Assembly: GCF_014649915.1 (NCBI RefSeq)
Contig: NZ_BMTY01000007.1
Location: 1 to 64,000, forward strand
Length of the DNA: 64,000 nucleotides
Direction: 5' to 3'
DNA from: Streptomyces toxytricini
GTDB lineage: Bacteria; Actinomycetota; Actinomycetes; Streptomycetales; Streptomycetaceae
Position numbers and translations under genes: made by a program. Positions 46,527 to 60,159 of this stretch are shown here, one piece after another; within the stretch, counting starts at the first letter, position 1, and each line of letters begins with the position of its first letter. Below the pieces are notes generated by a model that worked only from the letters and a program-made list of their open reading frames with translations, was not told the DNA's origin and ran no database searches.

Positions 46527-48033
46527 AGGCGGAGACGCCGAGCTTCTCCAGGATGAGCTCCTTGACGCGGGCCGCGTCGGCCTGGCCGCGGGTGGTCTTC
46601 ATGACCGCGCCGACCAGCGCGCCGACTGCGGCGACCTTGCCACCGCGGATCTTGTCGGCGATGGCCGGGTTGCCCGCGATCGCCTCGTCGACGGCCGCGC
46701 CGAGCGCGCCCTCGTCCGAGACGACCTTCAGGCCGCGCTTCTCGACGACCTCGTCGGGGGTTCCCTCGCCGGCGAGGACGCCCTCGATGACCTGGCGGGC
46801 CAGCTTGTCGTTCAGGTCGCCGGCCGCGACCAGCGCCGCGACCCGAGCCACCTGCGCCGGGGTGATCGGCAGCTCGTCGACGGAGACGCCCTGCTCGTTG
46901 GCGTTGCGGGCGAGCTCGCCCATCCACCACTTGCGGGCGGCGGCGGAGTCGGCGCCCTCCTCGATCGTGGCGACGATGGAGTCCACCGCGCCCGCGTTGA
47001 GGATCGACTGCATGTCGTGCTCGCTGACGCCCCACTCCTCGCGGAGCCGGTTGCGCCGCACGCGCGGCATCTCCGGCAGGCCGGCGCGGAGCTCCTCGAC
47101 CCACTCGCGGGACGGGGCGACCGGGACGAGGTCGGGCTCCGGGAAGTACCGGTAGTCCTCGGCGTTGTCCTTGATGCGGCCGGAGGTGGTGGAGCCGTCG
47201 TCCTCGTGGAAGTGGCGGGTCTCCTGGACGATCGTGCCGCCGCTGCTCAGGACGGCCGCGTGGCGCTGGATCTCGAAGCGCGCCGCGCGCTCGACGGAGC
47301 GCAGCGAGTTGACGTTCTTCGTCTCCGAGCGGGTGCCGAACTCCTCGGTGCCGTTCGGGCGGAGCGACAGGTTCACGTCGCAGCGCATCTGGCCCTTGTC
47401 CATGCGGGCCTCGGACACGCCGAGCGCCTTGATGACCTCGCGCAGCTCGGCGACGTAGGCCTTGGCGACCTCGGGGGCGCGGGAGCCGGCGCCGACGATC
47501 GGCTTGGTGACGATCTCGATCAGCGGGATGCCGGCGCGGTTGTAGTCCAGCAGGGAGTGGGAGGCGCCGTGGATGCGGCCGGTGGCACCGCCGACGTGCA
47601 GCGACTTGCCGGTGTCCTCCTCCATGTGGGCGCGCTCGATCTCCACGCGGAAGACCTCGCCGTCCTCCAACTGCACGTCGAGGTAGCCGTTGAAGGCGAT
47701 CGGCTCGTCGTACTGGGAGGTCTGGAAGTTCTTCGGCATGTCCGGATAGAAGTAGTTCTTCCGGGCGAAGCGGCACCATTCGGCGATCTCGCAGTTCAGC
47801 GCGAGGCCGATCTTGATGGCGGACTCGACGCCGATCGCGTTGACGACGGGCAGCGAGCCGGGCAGGCCGAGACAGGTGGGGCAGGTCTGCGAGTTGGGCT
47901 CGGCGCCCAGCTCGGTCGAGCAGCCGCAGAACATCTTGGTCTTCGTGCCGAGCTCGACATGGACCTCCAGGCCCATGACGGGGTCGTACGACGCGAGGGC
48001 GTCCTCGTACGACAGCAGTTCGGTGACGGTCAC
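46525..48033 (-). CDS. gatB: Aspartyl/glutamyl-tRNA amidotransferase subunit B
   Basis: This 502-residue GatB/E kinase domain activates misacylated Glu-tRNA(Gln) (and Asp-tRNA(Asn)). It opens [20 protein letters not shown] and carries the zinc-site cysteines (CGCS and [11 protein letters not shown] near 36-60), followed by the helical and YqeY-like tail. The GTG start 48033 is preceded by GGAAG. It follows the small membrane gene by 15 bases and is the last gene of the gatC-gatA-x-gatB operon. Confidence 0.97.
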   Translation of the reverse strand: MTVTELLSYEDALASYDPVMGLEVHVELGTKTKMFCGCSTELGAEPNSQTCPTCLGLPGSLPVVNAIGVESAIKIGLALNCEIAEWCRFARKNYFYPDMPKNFQTSQYDEPIAFNGYLDVQLEDGEVFRVEIERAHMEEDTGKSLHVGGATGRIHGASHSLLDYNRAGIPLIEIVTKPIVGAGSRAPEVAKAYVAELREVIKALGVSEARMDKGQMRCDVNLSLRPNGTEEFGTRSETKNVNSLRSVERAARFEIQRHAAVLSSGGTIVQETRHFHEDDGSTTSGRIKDNAEDYRYFPEPDLVPVAPSREWVEELRAGLPEMPRVRRNRLREEWGVSEHDMQSILNAGAVDSIVATIEEGADSAAARKWWMGELARNANEQGVSVDELPITPAQVARVAALVAAGDLNDKLARQVIEGVLAGEGTPDEVVEKRGLKVVSDEGALGAAVDEAIAGNPAIADKIRGGKVAAVGALVGAVMKTTRGQADAARVKELILEKLGVSA

Positions 48034-48048
48034 AGTGAAACTTCCCTC

Positions 48049-48297
48049 TCAGCCCATCAGGACGTCGTCGTCGCCGAGGCGCTTGAGCTCGCGGTACAGG
48101 ATGGCGAGGCCGGTGACGATGGCGGCGGCCGACACGACGGCGTCGACCAGCTTGAGCATGTCCTGCTCGGAGCGGGCCTTGCGGGCCTGCTTGATCACGC
48201 CGATGGCACCGAAGGCGGTGGTGCCGATCGACAGGTACGTACCGGACCTGGACTTCTTGAAGCCCTTGGCCTTGGAAAGAGCGCTACTACCGGTCAC
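48049..48297 (-). CDS. Small membrane protein encoded inside the gat operon
   Basis: The 82-residue protein has a basic N-terminus ([11 protein letters not shown]) and two hydrophobic segments (about 20-35 and 51-70, [21 protein letters not shown]). Its GTG start overlaps the gatA stop (GTGA), which ties its translation to gatA, and gatB follows 15 bases later. A small gene in this position is, as I recall, conserved in Streptomyces, with no known role. It may anchor or modulate GatCAB or merely use its expression. Confidence 0.8.
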   Translation of the reverse strand: MTGSSALSKAKGFKKSRSGTYLSIGTTAFGAIGVIKQARKARSEQDMLKLVDAVVSAAAIVTGLAILYRELKRLGDDDVLMG

Positions 48298-49793
48298 AGC
48301 GACGGAGCCTCCTCAAGCAGCGGGTGGCCCCAGCGCTCGACGAAGGCGGCCTCGACGGCGGCACCGACCTTGTACAGGCGGTCGTCCTTCATCGCCGGGG
48401 CGATGATCTGCAGTCCGACCGGCAGGCCGTCCTCCGGCGCCAGGCCGCAGGGCAGCGACATGGCGGCGTTGCCGGCCAGGTTGGTCGGGATGGTGCACAG
48501 GTCGGCGAGGTACATCGCCAGCGGGTCGTCGGTGCGCTCGCCGATCGCGAAGGCGGTGGTCGGGGTCGTCGGGGAGACGATCACGTCGACCTGCTCGAAG
48601 GACTTCTCGAAGTCCCGGGTGATCAGCGTGCGGACCTTCTGGGCCGAGCCGTAGTACGCGTCGTAGTAGCCGGAGCTCAGCGCGTACGTGCCGAGGATGA
48701 CGCGGCGCTTGACCTCGTCGCCGAAGCCGGCGTCGCGGGTCAGCGCGGTGACCTCCTCGGCGGACTTCGTGCCGTCGTCGCCGACGCGCAGGCCGTAGCG
48801 CATGGCGTCGAAGCGGGCCAGGTTGGAGGAGCACTCGGACGGCGCGATCAGGTAGTACGCGGCCATCGCGAGGTCGAAGGACGGGCAGTCCAGCTCGACG
48901 ATCTCGGCGCCCAGCTCGCGCAGCAGCTCGACGGACTCCTCGAAGCGCTGCACGACGCCGGCCTGGTAGCCCTCGCCGCGGAACTGCTTGACGACGCCGA
49001 CGCGCATGCCGGCGACGGAGCCGTTGCGGGCGGCCTCGACGACCGGCGGGACCGGCGCGTCGATGGAGGTGGAGTCCAGCGGGTCGTGCCCGGCGATCAC
49101 CTCGTGCAGCAGGGCCGCGTCCAGGACCGTGCGGGCGCACGGGCCGCCCTGGTCGAGGGAGGAGGAGAAGGCGACCATGCCGTAGCGGGAGACCGCGCCG
49201 TACGTGGGCTTCACGCCGACGGTGCCGGTGACGGCGGCGGGCTGGCGGATGGAGCCGCCGGTGTCCGTGCCGATGGCGAGGGGCGCCTGGTAGGCGGCCA
49301 GCGCGGCCGCGGAGCCGCCGCCGGAGCCGCCGGGGATGCGGGTGAGGTCCCACGGGTTGCCGGTGGGGCCGTAGGCGCTGTTCTCGGTGGAGGAGCCCAT
49401 GGCGAACTCGTCCATGTTGGTCTTGCCGAGGATGACGACGCCGGCTTCCTTCAGCTTGCGCGTCAGGGTGGCGTCGTACGGCGGGATCCATCCTTCGAGG
49501 ATCTTCGAGCCGACGGTGGTCGGGACCCCGGCGGTGGTGAAGATGTCCTTGAGGGCGAGCGGGACGCCGGCCAGCGGGCCGAGCTCCTCGCCGCGCTCGC
49601 GCTTGGCGTCGACGGCGCGGGCCTGCGCGAGGGCGCCCTCGCGGTCGACGTGGAGGAAGGCGTGGACCTTCTCGTCGGTCGCCTCGATGCGGGCCAGGTG
49701 GGCCTCGGTGACCTCGACGGCCGTCAGCTCGCCGGAGGCGATCTTCTCGGCGGTCTCGGCGGCCGTGAGCTTGATGATGTGCGTGTCAGCCAT
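48294..49793 (-). CDS. gatA: Glutamyl-tRNA(Gln) amidotransferase subunit A
   Basis: The 499-residue amidase-signature enzyme releases ammonia from glutamine for GatB. The catalytic triad is Lys82 (ALKDIF), cis-Ser157 (GGSGGGSAA) and Ser181 ([11 protein letters not shown]). ATG 49793 follows GGAGGAC within 12 bases. It starts 5 bases after the gatC stop and overlaps the next gene, so the operon is tightly coupled. Confidence 0.97.
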   Translation of the reverse strand: MADTHIIKLTAAETAEKIASGELTAVEVTEAHLARIEATDEKVHAFLHVDREGALAQARAVDAKRERGEELGPLAGVPLALKDIFTTAGVPTTVGSKILEGWIPPYDATLTRKLKEAGVVILGKTNMDEFAMGSSTENSAYGPTGNPWDLTRIPGGSGGGSAAALAAYQAPLAIGTDTGGSIRQPAAVTGTVGVKPTYGAVSRYGMVAFSSSLDQGGPCARTVLDAALLHEVIAGHDPLDSTSIDAPVPPVVEAARNGSVAGMRVGVVKQFRGEGYQAGVVQRFEESVELLRELGAEIVELDCPSFDLAMAAYYLIAPSECSSNLARFDAMRYGLRVGDDGTKSAEEVTALTRDAGFGDEVKRRVILGTYALSSGYYDAYYGSAQKVRTLITRDFEKSFEQVDVIVSPTTPTTAFAIGERTDDPLAMYLADLCTIPTNLAGNAAMSLPCGLAPEDGLPVGLQIIAPAMKDDRLYKVGAAVEAAFVERWGHPLLEEAPSL

Positions 49794-49798
49794 GGTGA

Positions 49799-50095
49799 TT
49801 AGTCCTCCCCCAGGATCTGCGGCACCTTGAAACGCTGCTGCTCCTGGGCGGGGGCGCCGGAGAGCGCCTGCGCGGGGGTGAGCGACGGTCGGACCTCGTC
49901 CGCGCGCATGACGTTCGTCAGCGGCAGCGGGTGGGAGGTCGGCGGGACGTCTTGGTCGGCGACCTCGGACACGCGGGCGACCGCGCCGATGATGTCGTCG
50001 AGCTGTCCGGCGAAGTGATCGAGCTCTTCACCGGACAGTTCCATACGCGCCAGCCGAGCGAGGTGGGCGACCTCCTCGCGCGAAATGCCAGGCAT
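49799..50095 (-). CDS. gatC: Aspartyl/glutamyl-tRNA amidotransferase subunit C
   Basis: In this 98-residue protein the GatC pattern is complete: [22 protein letters not shown] start, [24 protein letters not shown] belt region and [11 protein letters not shown]. It stabilises GatA on GatB. ATG 50095 has AGAGGA 9 bases upstream. It heads the gat operon; a TAGGAT -10-like sequence lies about 50 bases upstream. Confidence 0.96.
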   Translation of the reverse strand: MPGISREEVAHLARLARMELSGEELDHFAGQLDDIIGAVARVSEVADQDVPPTSHPLPLTNVMRADEVRPSLTPAQALSGAPAQEQQRFKVPQILGED

Positions 50096-50196
50096 GCAGC
50101 GATCCTCTGGGGGTGGTGAGTGAGTGTTTTCCCACCAATCCTATGGGGCGGGGCCCCGGGGCCACGACACCCTTTGCCCCCGGGGCGGCCGCCGGC

Positions 50197-50233
50197 CCCG
50201 GCGGGCGGACCGCACCGCGGGCGGCCCGCCGGG
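50197..50233. terminator. rmdB terminator
   Basis: A 10-bp perfect stem (CCCGGCGGGC / GCCCGCCGGG) with a 17-base loop begins 23 bases after the rmdB stop, within a very GC-rich stretch before gatC. Confidence 0.5.
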
Positions 50234-50256
50234 CCCGGGGGCCCGGTCGGGGCACG

Positions 50257-52455
50257 CTACGGCGCCGGCGACTCCGCGGGCGCGGGGGCCGGCGAGAGCT
50301 CGCGGGTGATGTCCGCCGGCCGGCGCCAGCCGCGCTCGCCGCGGGCCAGCAGCCACGCGGTGGCCTCCTGCGGCGGCATGGCGGCCGCGACGAGCCACCC
50401 CTGGACGGCGTCGCAGCCGAGGTCGCGCAGCCGCTCCCAGGTCTCGTCGTCCTCCACGCCCTCGGCGACGACGAGCAGGCCGAGCGAGTGCGCCAGGTCG
50501 ACGGTGCAGCGGACGATCTCCGCGTCCTGCGCGTCGACCGCGAGCCGTGCCACGAACGAGCGGTCGATCTTCAGCTCGCTGACCGGCAGCCGGCGCAGGT
50601 GGACGAGCGAGGAGTAGCCGGTGCCGAAGTCGTCCAGCGACATCTTCACGCCGTGCCCGGTCAGGCCGGCCATCGTGTCGGCGGCCCGCTGCGGGTCCTC
50701 CAGCAGGACGTGCTCCGTTATCTCCAGCTGCAGGCCGCTCGCGGGGACGCCGTGCCGGGCGAGGCGGGCCGCGACGGCGCCGGCGAAGCCGGGGGTGTGG
50801 ACGTCGCGGGGCGAGACGTTGACGGCGACCGGGACCTTCAGGCCCTGCGCCCGCCAGCGGGCCACCTGGGCCAGGGCGGTCTCCAGGACGTACTCGGTCA
50901 GGTGGGGCATCAGCCCGGAGGTCTCGGCGATCGCGATGAACTCGTCGGGAGGGACCCGCCCGCGCTCCGGGTGCACCCAGCGCACCAGGGCCTCCAGGCC
51001 GGCCACCTGGCCGTCGAAGCGGACCTTCGGCTGGTAGTGCAGCTCGACCTCGCCCGCGTCGAGGGCGCGGCGCAGATCGCCGAGGAGGCCGAGGCGGTCG
51101 GGCGTGTTGCTGTCCCGCTTCGACTCGTACACCTCCACCCCGGTGCGGTCCCGCTTGGCCTGGTACATGGCCACGTCGGCGCGCCGCAGCAGCCCCTCGG
51201 CGTCGAGCGCGTGGTCGGGGAAGACGGCGAGGCCGGCGCTGGCCTCCAGGACGAGGGTGAGGCCGTCCAGGTCCAGGGGGGAGCTGAGCTCGGCGACGAG
51301 GTGCCGGGCGACGCGCTGGGCGCTGGTGGCGGAGTCGGCGACGGGCAGGAGGACGGCGAACTCGTCGCCCCCGAGCCGGGCGGCCTCCGCCTCCCCGGGC
51401 AGGGCCTGGTGGAGCCGCTCGGCGATCTGGAGCAGCAGGCGATCACCGGCCAGGTGGCCGAGGGTGTCGTTGACGGCGCGGAAGCGGTCCAGGTCGATCA
51501 GCACGAGGGCCGAGCGGGTGCCCAAACGTTCAGCCTCGTCCAGCGCGGACCAGGTGCGCTCCAGCAGCCACTGCCGGTTCGGCAGCCCGGTCAGCGGGTC
51601 GCGCAGCTGCTCCTCGGCGCGGGCGCGGGCGATCCGCAGGGTGGAGTCCAGGGCGATCAGCGGCACGGCGAACAGCGGCAGCAGGACGGGCTGCGCGACG
51701 GCGACGACGCAGATCAGCGGGGCGATGCCGAGCAGGGCGACCGCGACTAAGGCCTGCCGCAGCAGGGCCGTGCGGGCGGCGGTGCGCAGGCCCCCGCCGC
51801 GCCGCCCCAGCGCGAACCACAGCAGGAGGCGGGTGACCAGCAGGTAGGCGACGGCGACCAGGACCACCTCGGGCGCGGCCTGGAGGCCCCAGGTGTCCGG
51901 CGTCCACGGGGACTCGACCGTGGGCGCCTCCCCGAAAGCGGCGAGGACGAGGGCGCCGGCGCCGATGCCGAGGATGTCCGCGGCGCCGTGCAGCAGCCCC
52001 TGGCGCCAGCGGTGCCGGCGCGCGGCCCACACCAGCGAGACGACGGAGAGCGAGACGAGCCCGGCGGGCAGCCAGCCGTAGAGGATGAGCACGCCGAGGG
52101 TCAGGGCCGCGCCAGATCCGGTGCCGCCCCACCAGCGGTCGCGGCCGAGGGCGACCAGGTGGCCGACGATGATGCCCGTGAGCAGGGCGAGGGCCCAGCC
52201 GACCGCGCCGCCGGGGAACAGCGCCTGACGGTCGATCAGCGCTGCGGCGATGCCCGCCGCGAGGAGGACGGCGGCCAGGCCGACCACCGCGACCGGCAGC
52301 ACGGTGCGCCGCGCGGTCCCCTGCTGCCCGGTCCCCGTGTCGAGCGGGCGGGTGTCGGGCGTCCTGGCGCGCCGGACGCCCGGCCGTCCCGTCCGCATGG
52401 GCGGGATCTCCCCGCCGACATCAGGTGACGGGTCGGCGCTATCGGTGGGTTTCAT
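50257..52455 (-). CDS. rmdB: Membrane GGDEF-EAL c-di-GMP enzyme (RmdB-like phosphodiesterase)
   Basis: This 732-residue protein has eight or so membrane segments (about 50-270), a GGDEF domain with intact GGDEF at 362-366 but no RxxD inhibitory site, and an EAL domain with all catalytic motifs: EAL at 488-490 (GLEALVRW), NVSPRDV, EITEHVLL, LDDFGTGYSS, KIDRSFV and VAEGVE. Position between ligA and gatC matches S. coelicolor RmdB, which hydrolyses c-di-GMP and promotes aerial growth. ATG 52455 has AGAGGGA 7 bases upstream; the 12 codons open before it are not used. Nine-base direct repeats lie just upstream of the start. Confidence 0.9.
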   Translation of the reverse strand: MKPTDSADPSPDVGGEIPPMRTGRPGVRRARTPDTRPLDTGTGQQGTARRTVLPVAVVGLAAVLLAAGIAAALIDRQALFPGGAVGWALALLTGIIVGHLVALGRDRWWGGTGSGAALTLGVLILYGWLPAGLVSLSVVSLVWAARRHRWRQGLLHGAADILGIGAGALVLAAFGEAPTVESPWTPDTWGLQAAPEVVLVAVAYLLVTRLLLWFALGRRGGGLRTAARTALLRQALVAVALLGIAPLICVVAVAQPVLLPLFAVPLIALDSTLRIARARAEEQLRDPLTGLPNRQWLLERTWSALDEAERLGTRSALVLIDLDRFRAVNDTLGHLAGDRLLLQIAERLHQALPGEAEAARLGGDEFAVLLPVADSATSAQRVARHLVAELSSPLDLDGLTLVLEASAGLAVFPDHALDAEGLLRRADVAMYQAKRDRTGVEVYESKRDSNTPDRLGLLGDLRRALDAGEVELHYQPKVRFDGQVAGLEALVRWVHPERGRVPPDEFIAIAETSGLMPHLTEYVLETALAQVARWRAQGLKVPVAVNVSPRDVHTPGFAGAVAARLARHGVPASGLQLEITEHVLLEDPQRAADTMAGLTGHGVKMSLDDFGTGYSSLVHLRRLPVSELKIDRSFVARLAVDAQDAEIVRCTVDLAHSLGLLVVAEGVEDDETWERLRDLGCDAVQGWLVAAAMPPQEATAWLLARGERGWRRPADITRELSPAPAPAESPAP

Positions 52456-52842
52456 GCCCGTCCCTCTCACAGCCGGCTGTGCCGATGTCACGCGATGGCC
52501 CCGATGTCATGCCATCACGGCTGGCATCGCACCGCGCAGCCGTGCACGACAGGCGCACCCCTCAACAGTAGGACGCGAGAGGCTCCCAGGGGCAGCGGTC
52601 GGCGGCGGTTGCCCGATCGCGACCCAGCCATCCTCATCAGTACGGTATCCGCCGAACAGGTGAGTTGGGACCAGACCCCCCGGCTTACCCGTCCGATGAT
52701 CCGACAGGTCACCGCCCTGCCAACAGCCCTGTACCGGCCGTTTGGCACCGGCTGCCGCGCCGGGCGTGCGCCCGCCCGCACGGCCGCACGCCACGCATCC
52801 GTCCACCGGCGCCGCCTGCGGTGTGCGGACGGCCCGGGGGTG
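52456..52842. other. Intergenic region between rmdB and ligA
   Basis: These 387 bases hold no credible gene. They should contain the rmdB promoter. Visible signals are the CCGATGTCA direct repeat (52482-52509) and an AT-richer stretch around 52630-52660. No terminator of good quality is seen after ligA. Confidence 0.5.
52482..52509. repeat. Direct repeat upstream of rmdB
   Basis: Two CCGATGTCA copies start 19 bases apart (nearly two helical turns), beginning 27 bases before the rmdB start. It is a possible regulator site. Confidence 0.3.
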
Positions 52843-56076
<3,234 letters not shown>

Positions 56077-56080
<4 letters not shown>

Positions 56081-56766
56081 CGGCCCGGCCTCACGGTCAG
56101 GTCGTTCACCTCGGCGTCGCGCGGCAGGTCGAGGGCCATCAGGATGGTGGTGGCCACGGACTCCGGGTCGATCCAGGCGGAGGGGTCGTACTCCCTGCCC
56201 TCCTGGGAGTGCACCTTGGCCTGCATGGCGGTGGCGGTGCGGCCGGGGTAGACGGAGGTGACGCGGATGCCGTTGGCGCGCTCCTCGGCCCGCAGCGCAT
56301 CGGCGAGCGCCTTCAGCCCGTGCTTGGAGGCGGCGTACGCGCTCCAGTCGGCGTGGGCGTTCAGGCCGGCGCCGGAGTTGACGAAGACGACGGTCGCCTT
56401 GGAGGCGCGCAGGGTCGGCAGGAGGAGCCGGGTGACCTCGGCAGGGGCGATCAGGTTGACGTTGAGCTGCTGGTGCCAGGTCTTGGGGCGCAGCTCGCCG
56501 ACGGGCCCGAGGTCGACGATCCCGGCGATGTGCAGGAGGGAGTCGAGCCGCTCGGGCAGCGCCTGCTTGTCGAAGGCCCAGGAGAGCCGGTCGGGGTCGG
56601 CGAGGTCGCCGACGAGGGTGCGGGCCCCGGGGTAGCGCTCGACGAGCTGCCGGGCGCGGGCGGCGTCGCGGGCGAGGAGGATCAGGTCGTCGCCCCGCGC
56701 GTGCAGGCGGGCGGCGACGGCGGCGCCGATGCCGGCCCCGGCTCCGGTGATCAGGTGTGTAGGCAT
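56077..56766 (-). CDS. Short-chain dehydrogenase/reductase
   Basis: The 229-residue classical SDR has the TGAGAGIG cofactor loop (7-14), an NNAG-equivalent HIAG, the catalytic Ser in VNSGAG and the YAASKHG Tyr-Lys pair. It is NADP-type by the Arg after the second strand (LLARDAARA). The substrate is unknown. ATG 56766 is taken as start; an in-frame ATG lies 9 bases upstream. Its stop overlaps the next gene, and it precedes the MetE-like and ligA genes in the leftward unit. Confidence 0.9.
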
Positions 56767-56819
56767 ACCGCCCATGCTCGCAGGTCCGGGGCGCGGCTCC
56801 CGCCGGACCGGGGCATCGG

Positions 56820-57851
56820 TCAGCCGGCGGGGGCGGGCTCGGCGGCCCCGGCGCGGGCACCGCGGGGGCGGGCCTGTCCGGCGGCCGGGCCGTCGGCCGG
56901 CCGGAAGGTGCGGCGGTAGGCGGTCGGGGAGACGCCGAGGGCGCTGCGCATGTGCTGGCGCAGCGAGTTGGCGGAGCCGAAGCCGGCGCGGTGGGCGACC
57001 AGGTCGACGGGGAGGTCGCTGGACTCCAGCAGGTGGCGGGCGACCTCCAGGCGCTGGCCGGTGAGCCACTGGACGGGGGTCATGCCGGCCTCCTCGCGGA
57101 AGCGGCGGGTGAAGGTGCGCAGGCTCATCCGCGCGTGGGCGGCGAGCCGGTCGAGGGTCAGCGGCTCGGCGAGCCGCTCCAGGGCCCAGGCCCGGGTGGC
57201 GGTGGTCGTGGCGGCGGTCGGCTCCGGCACGGGCCGCTCGATGTACTGGGCCTGCCCGCCGTCGCGCCAGGGCGGTACGACGCACAGCCGGGCGGCGAGG
57301 TTGGCGACGGCGGTGCCGTGGTCCGCGCGGATGAGGTGGAGGCACAGGTCGATGCCGGCGGCGACGCCGGCGGAGGTGAGGACGTCGCCGTCGTCGACGA
57401 AGAGGACGTCCTCGTCGAGCCGGACGCGCGGGAAGGCGCGGCGGAAGGCGGGGGCGTGCACCCAGTGGGTGGTGGCGGTGCGGCCGTCGAGCAGTCCGGC
57501 GGCGGCGAGCACCTCGGAGCCGGTGCAGATGGAGACGGTGCGGGTGCCGGGGCGGATCGCGGCCAGGGCGTCGGCGAGGACGGCCGGGAGGGGCTCGCCG
57601 CGCAGCAGGCCGGGCATGGCGTGGGTCGGCGGGATGATCACGGTGTCGGCGGCGGCGAGCGCCTCGGGGCCGGCGGCGGAGCCGATGGTGAAGCCCGCGT
57701 CGGTGGCGACGGGCCCGCCGTCCGGGGTGCAGACGGTGACCTCGTACAGCAAGGAGCCGTCCTCGGCGCGGGCGTTGCCGAACACGCGGGACGGCATGCC
57801 GAGCTCGAAGGGTGCGACGCCTTCCAGGGCGAGTACGGCGACACGGTGCAT
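56820..57851 (-). CDS. GlxA/FtrA-type AraC family regulator
   Basis: The 343-residue protein has an N-terminal DJ-1/PfpI-like amidotransferase fold (1-185; VAVLALEGVAPFELGMPSRVFG, then VSICTGSEVLAAAGLLDGR) and a C-terminal AraC/XylS double helix-turn-helix (about 230-325: HARMSLRTFTRRFREEAGMT, AHRAGFGSANSLRQHMRSAL). The Cys in SICTGS is at the usual elbow position. It diverges from a quinone-reductase-like gene with 134 bases between, suggesting control of that gene. No ribosome binding site precedes ATG 57851. Confidence 0.92.
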   Translation of the reverse strand: MHRVAVLALEGVAPFELGMPSRVFGNARAEDGSLLYEVTVCTPDGGPVATDAGFTIGSAAGPEALAAADTVIIPPTHAMPGLLRGEPLPAVLADALAAIRPGTRTVSICTGSEVLAAAGLLDGRTATTHWVHAPAFRRAFPRVRLDEDVLFVDDGDVLTSAGVAAGIDLCLHLIRADHGTAVANLAARLCVVPPWRDGGQAQYIERPVPEPTAATTTATRAWALERLAEPLTLDRLAAHARMSLRTFTRRFREEAGMTPVQWLTGQRLEVARHLLESSDLPVDLVAHRAGFGSANSLRQHMRSALGVSPTAYRRTFRPADGPAAGQARPRGARAGAAEPAPAG

Positions 57852-57985
57852 GGCCAGATTCTGTCACATGGTGGCCTTCCGGCCACCACCACGCGGGGCT
57901 CCGGGCGGCGAAGCTGGTCCTACCGGCCGGGCGAACCGGCACGGAACTGCACGAAGCACCGCACAGCACTACCGAGGAGACATCC

Positions 57986-58915
57986 ATGCGAGCCGTCGTC
58001 ATCAGCCAGTGGGGCGGGCCCGAGGTCCTCACCGAGGTCGAGGCGGACCGGCCGGAGCCGGGCCTGAACGAGATCCTGGTCCGGGTCCGCGCGGCCGGCG
58101 TGAACCCCGTGGACTGGAAGACCCGGGCCGGGGGCGCCCTGATCGGCTGGGGCGAGACCCCGATGGTCGGCTGGGACGTCTCGGGCACCGTCGAGGCGGT
58201 CGGCCCGGGCGTGACGGTGTACCGCCCGGGTGACGAGGTGTACGGCATGCCGCACTTCCCGCGGCAGGCCGGCGGCTACGCGGAGTACGTGGCGGCCCCG
58301 GCCCGGCACTTCGCCCGCAAGCCCGCCTCCCTGGACCACGTGCAGGCGGCCGCGCTGCCGCTGGCGGCGCTCACGGCCTGGCAGGCCCTGGTCGAGGGCG
58401 CGGGCCTGCAGCCGGGCGAGCGCGTGCTGGTCCACGCGGCGGCCGGCGGCGTCGGTCACCTGGCCGTGCAGATCGCCAAGGCGCGCGGGGCGTACGTGAT
58501 CGGCACCGCCAGCGCCGCCAAGCACGGCCTGCTGCGCGGGCTCGGCGCCGACGAGCTGGTCGACTACCGCGCACAGGACTTCGCCGAGGCCGTCTCCGAG
58601 GTGGACGTGGTCCTCGACGGGCTGGGCGGCGAGGTGGCCCGCCGCTCCCTGGAGGTGCTGAAGCCGGGCGGCCGGCTGGTGTCGCTTCCGGGGCCGGGCG
58701 ACGTCCCGGCGGAGGCCGCGGAGCGGGGCGTGCACGCGTCCTGGATGCTGGTGGAGCCGGACCGCAAGGGGCTGGAGGAGATCGCCGCCCTGGCGGACCG
58801 CGGCCTGCTGAAGCCGATGGTGGACACGGTGCTGCCGCTGGAGCAGGCTGCGCGGGCACACGAGATCGGCGAGCAGGGCCGCACCACCGGCAAGATCGTC
58901 CTGACGGTGGCCTGA
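57986..58915 (+). CDS. Zinc-independent NADP-dependent alcohol dehydrogenase/quinone reductase
   Basis: This 309-residue MDR of the quinone oxidoreductase branch has RAVVISQWGGPEVL start, AAGVNPVDWKTRAG near 38, and the cofactor motif VLVHAAAGGVGHLAVQIAKARGA near 151. It lacks the zinc ligands. GAGGAGA about 8 bases before ATG 57986 supports the start. The divergent AraC-type gene is the likely regulator. The substrate is probably a quinone or enone. Confidence 0.92.
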   Translation: MRAVVISQWGGPEVLTEVEADRPEPGLNEILVRVRAAGVNPVDWKTRAGGALIGWGETPMVGWDVSGTVEAVGPGVTVYRPGDEVYGMPHFPRQAGGYAEYVAAPARHFARKPASLDHVQAAALPLAALTAWQALVEGAGLQPGERVLVHAAAGGVGHLAVQIAKARGAYVIGTASAAKHGLLRGLGADELVDYRAQDFAEAVSEVDVVLDGLGGEVARRSLEVLKPGGRLVSLPGPGDVPAEAAERGVHASWMLVEPDRKGLEEIAALADRGLLKPMVDTVLPLEQAARAHEIGEQGRTTGKIVLTVA

Positions 58916-58960
58916 GCCCGGAAGCTGGGGCGGCCGCGGGGGCGGGGCGGCCGCCCGGCG

Positions 58961-60091
58961 TCACACCGCGGCGGCGGCGCGGGTGGTCGTCGCGATGGTG
59001 GCGGAGCCGACGACGCGGGTGCCGTCGTAGAGGACGATCGCCTGGCCGGGGGCCACCCCGCGGACCGGCTCGGTGAAGCGGACGCGCAGCTCGCCGTCGA
59101 CGACCTCGGCGAAGACCTCGGTCTCGCCGCCGTGGGCGCGCAGCTGGGCGGTGTAGGTGCCGGGGGCGGCGGGGGTGGAGCCGCACCAGCGGGGGCGGAT
59201 CGCGGTGAGGGCTCCGACGTCCAGGGACTCGGCCGGCCCGACCGTGACGGTGTTGTTCACCGGCGAGATGTCAAGGACGTAGCGCGGCTTGCCGTCGGGG
59301 GCGGGGTGGCCGATGCGCAGGCCCTTGCGCTGGCCGATGGTGAAGCCGTACGCGCCGTCGTGGGTGCCGACCTTGGCGCCGGACTCGTCGACGATGTCGC
59401 CCTCGGCCCGGCCGAGGCGCTTGGCGAGGAAGCCCTGGGTGTCGCCGTCGGCGATGAAGCAGATGTCGTGGCTGTCGGGCTTCTTCGCGACGGCGAGGCC
59501 GCGGCGCTCCGCCTCGGCGCGGATCTCCTCCTTGGTGGTGATCGTGTCGCCGAGCGGGAAGAGGGCGTGGGCGAGCTGCTTCTCGTCGAGGACGCCGAGG
59601 ACGTACGACTGGTCCTTGGCCATGTCGGAGGCGCGGTGCAGCTCGCGGGTGCCGTCCTCGCCCACGACGATCGTCGCGTAGTGGCCGGTGCAGACCGCGT
59701 CGAAGCCGAGGGCGAGGGCCTTGTCGAGGAGCGCCGCGAACTTGATCTTCTCGTTGCAGCGCAGGCACGGGTTGGGGGTGCGGCCCGCCTCGTACTCGGC
59801 GACGAAGTCCTCCACCACGTCCTCGCGGAAGCGCTCGGCGAGGTCCCAGCAGTAGAAGGGGATGCCGATGACGTCGGCCGCGCGTCGGGCGTCCCGGGAG
59901 TCCTCGATGGTGCAGCAGCCGCGCGCGCCGGTCCTGAAGGACTGCGGGTTCGCGGAGAGCGCCAGGTGGACACCGGTCACGTCGTGCCCGGCTTCGACCG
60001 CGCGGGCGGCGGCGACGGCGGAGTCCACGCCGCCGGACATGGCGGCCAGGACGCGGAGGGGACGGGCGGGGCGCGGCAGGTTCTCAGTCAT
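58961..60091 (-). CDS. mnmA: tRNA-specific 2-thiouridylase
   Basis: The 376-residue enzyme adenylates and thiolates U34 of Lys, Glu and Gln tRNAs. It has the PP-loop SGGVDS (19-24), the catalytic Cys109 (TPNPCLRCN) and persulfide Cys211 (SHDICFI), the GQRKGLRIG insert and the C-terminal beta-barrel. ATG 60091 is preceded by GGAAAG. The sulfur donor, a cysteine desulfurase, is encoded 760 bases upstream on the same strand, with an amidase gene on the opposite strand between them. Confidence 0.97.
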   Translation of the reverse strand: MTENLPRPARPLRVLAAMSGGVDSAVAAARAVEAGHDVTGVHLALSANPQSFRTGARGCCTIEDSRDARRAADVIGIPFYCWDLAERFREDVVEDFVAEYEAGRTPNPCLRCNEKIKFAALLDKALALGFDAVCTGHYATIVVGEDGTRELHRASDMAKDQSYVLGVLDEKQLAHALFPLGDTITTKEEIRAEAERRGLAVAKKPDSHDICFIADGDTQGFLAKRLGRAEGDIVDESGAKVGTHDGAYGFTIGQRKGLRIGHPAPDGKPRYVLDISPVNNTVTVGPAESLDVGALTAIRPRWCGSTPAAPGTYTAQLRAHGGETEVFAEVVDGELRVRFTEPVRGVAPGQAIVLYDGTRVVGSATIATTTRAAAAV

Positions 60092-60159
60092 AGCGCTTTC
60101 CAGGGTACGGGGGAACCGTGCGGGGTCACAGTGCGTTGTCGGGGGCAGGGGGTGAGCGC

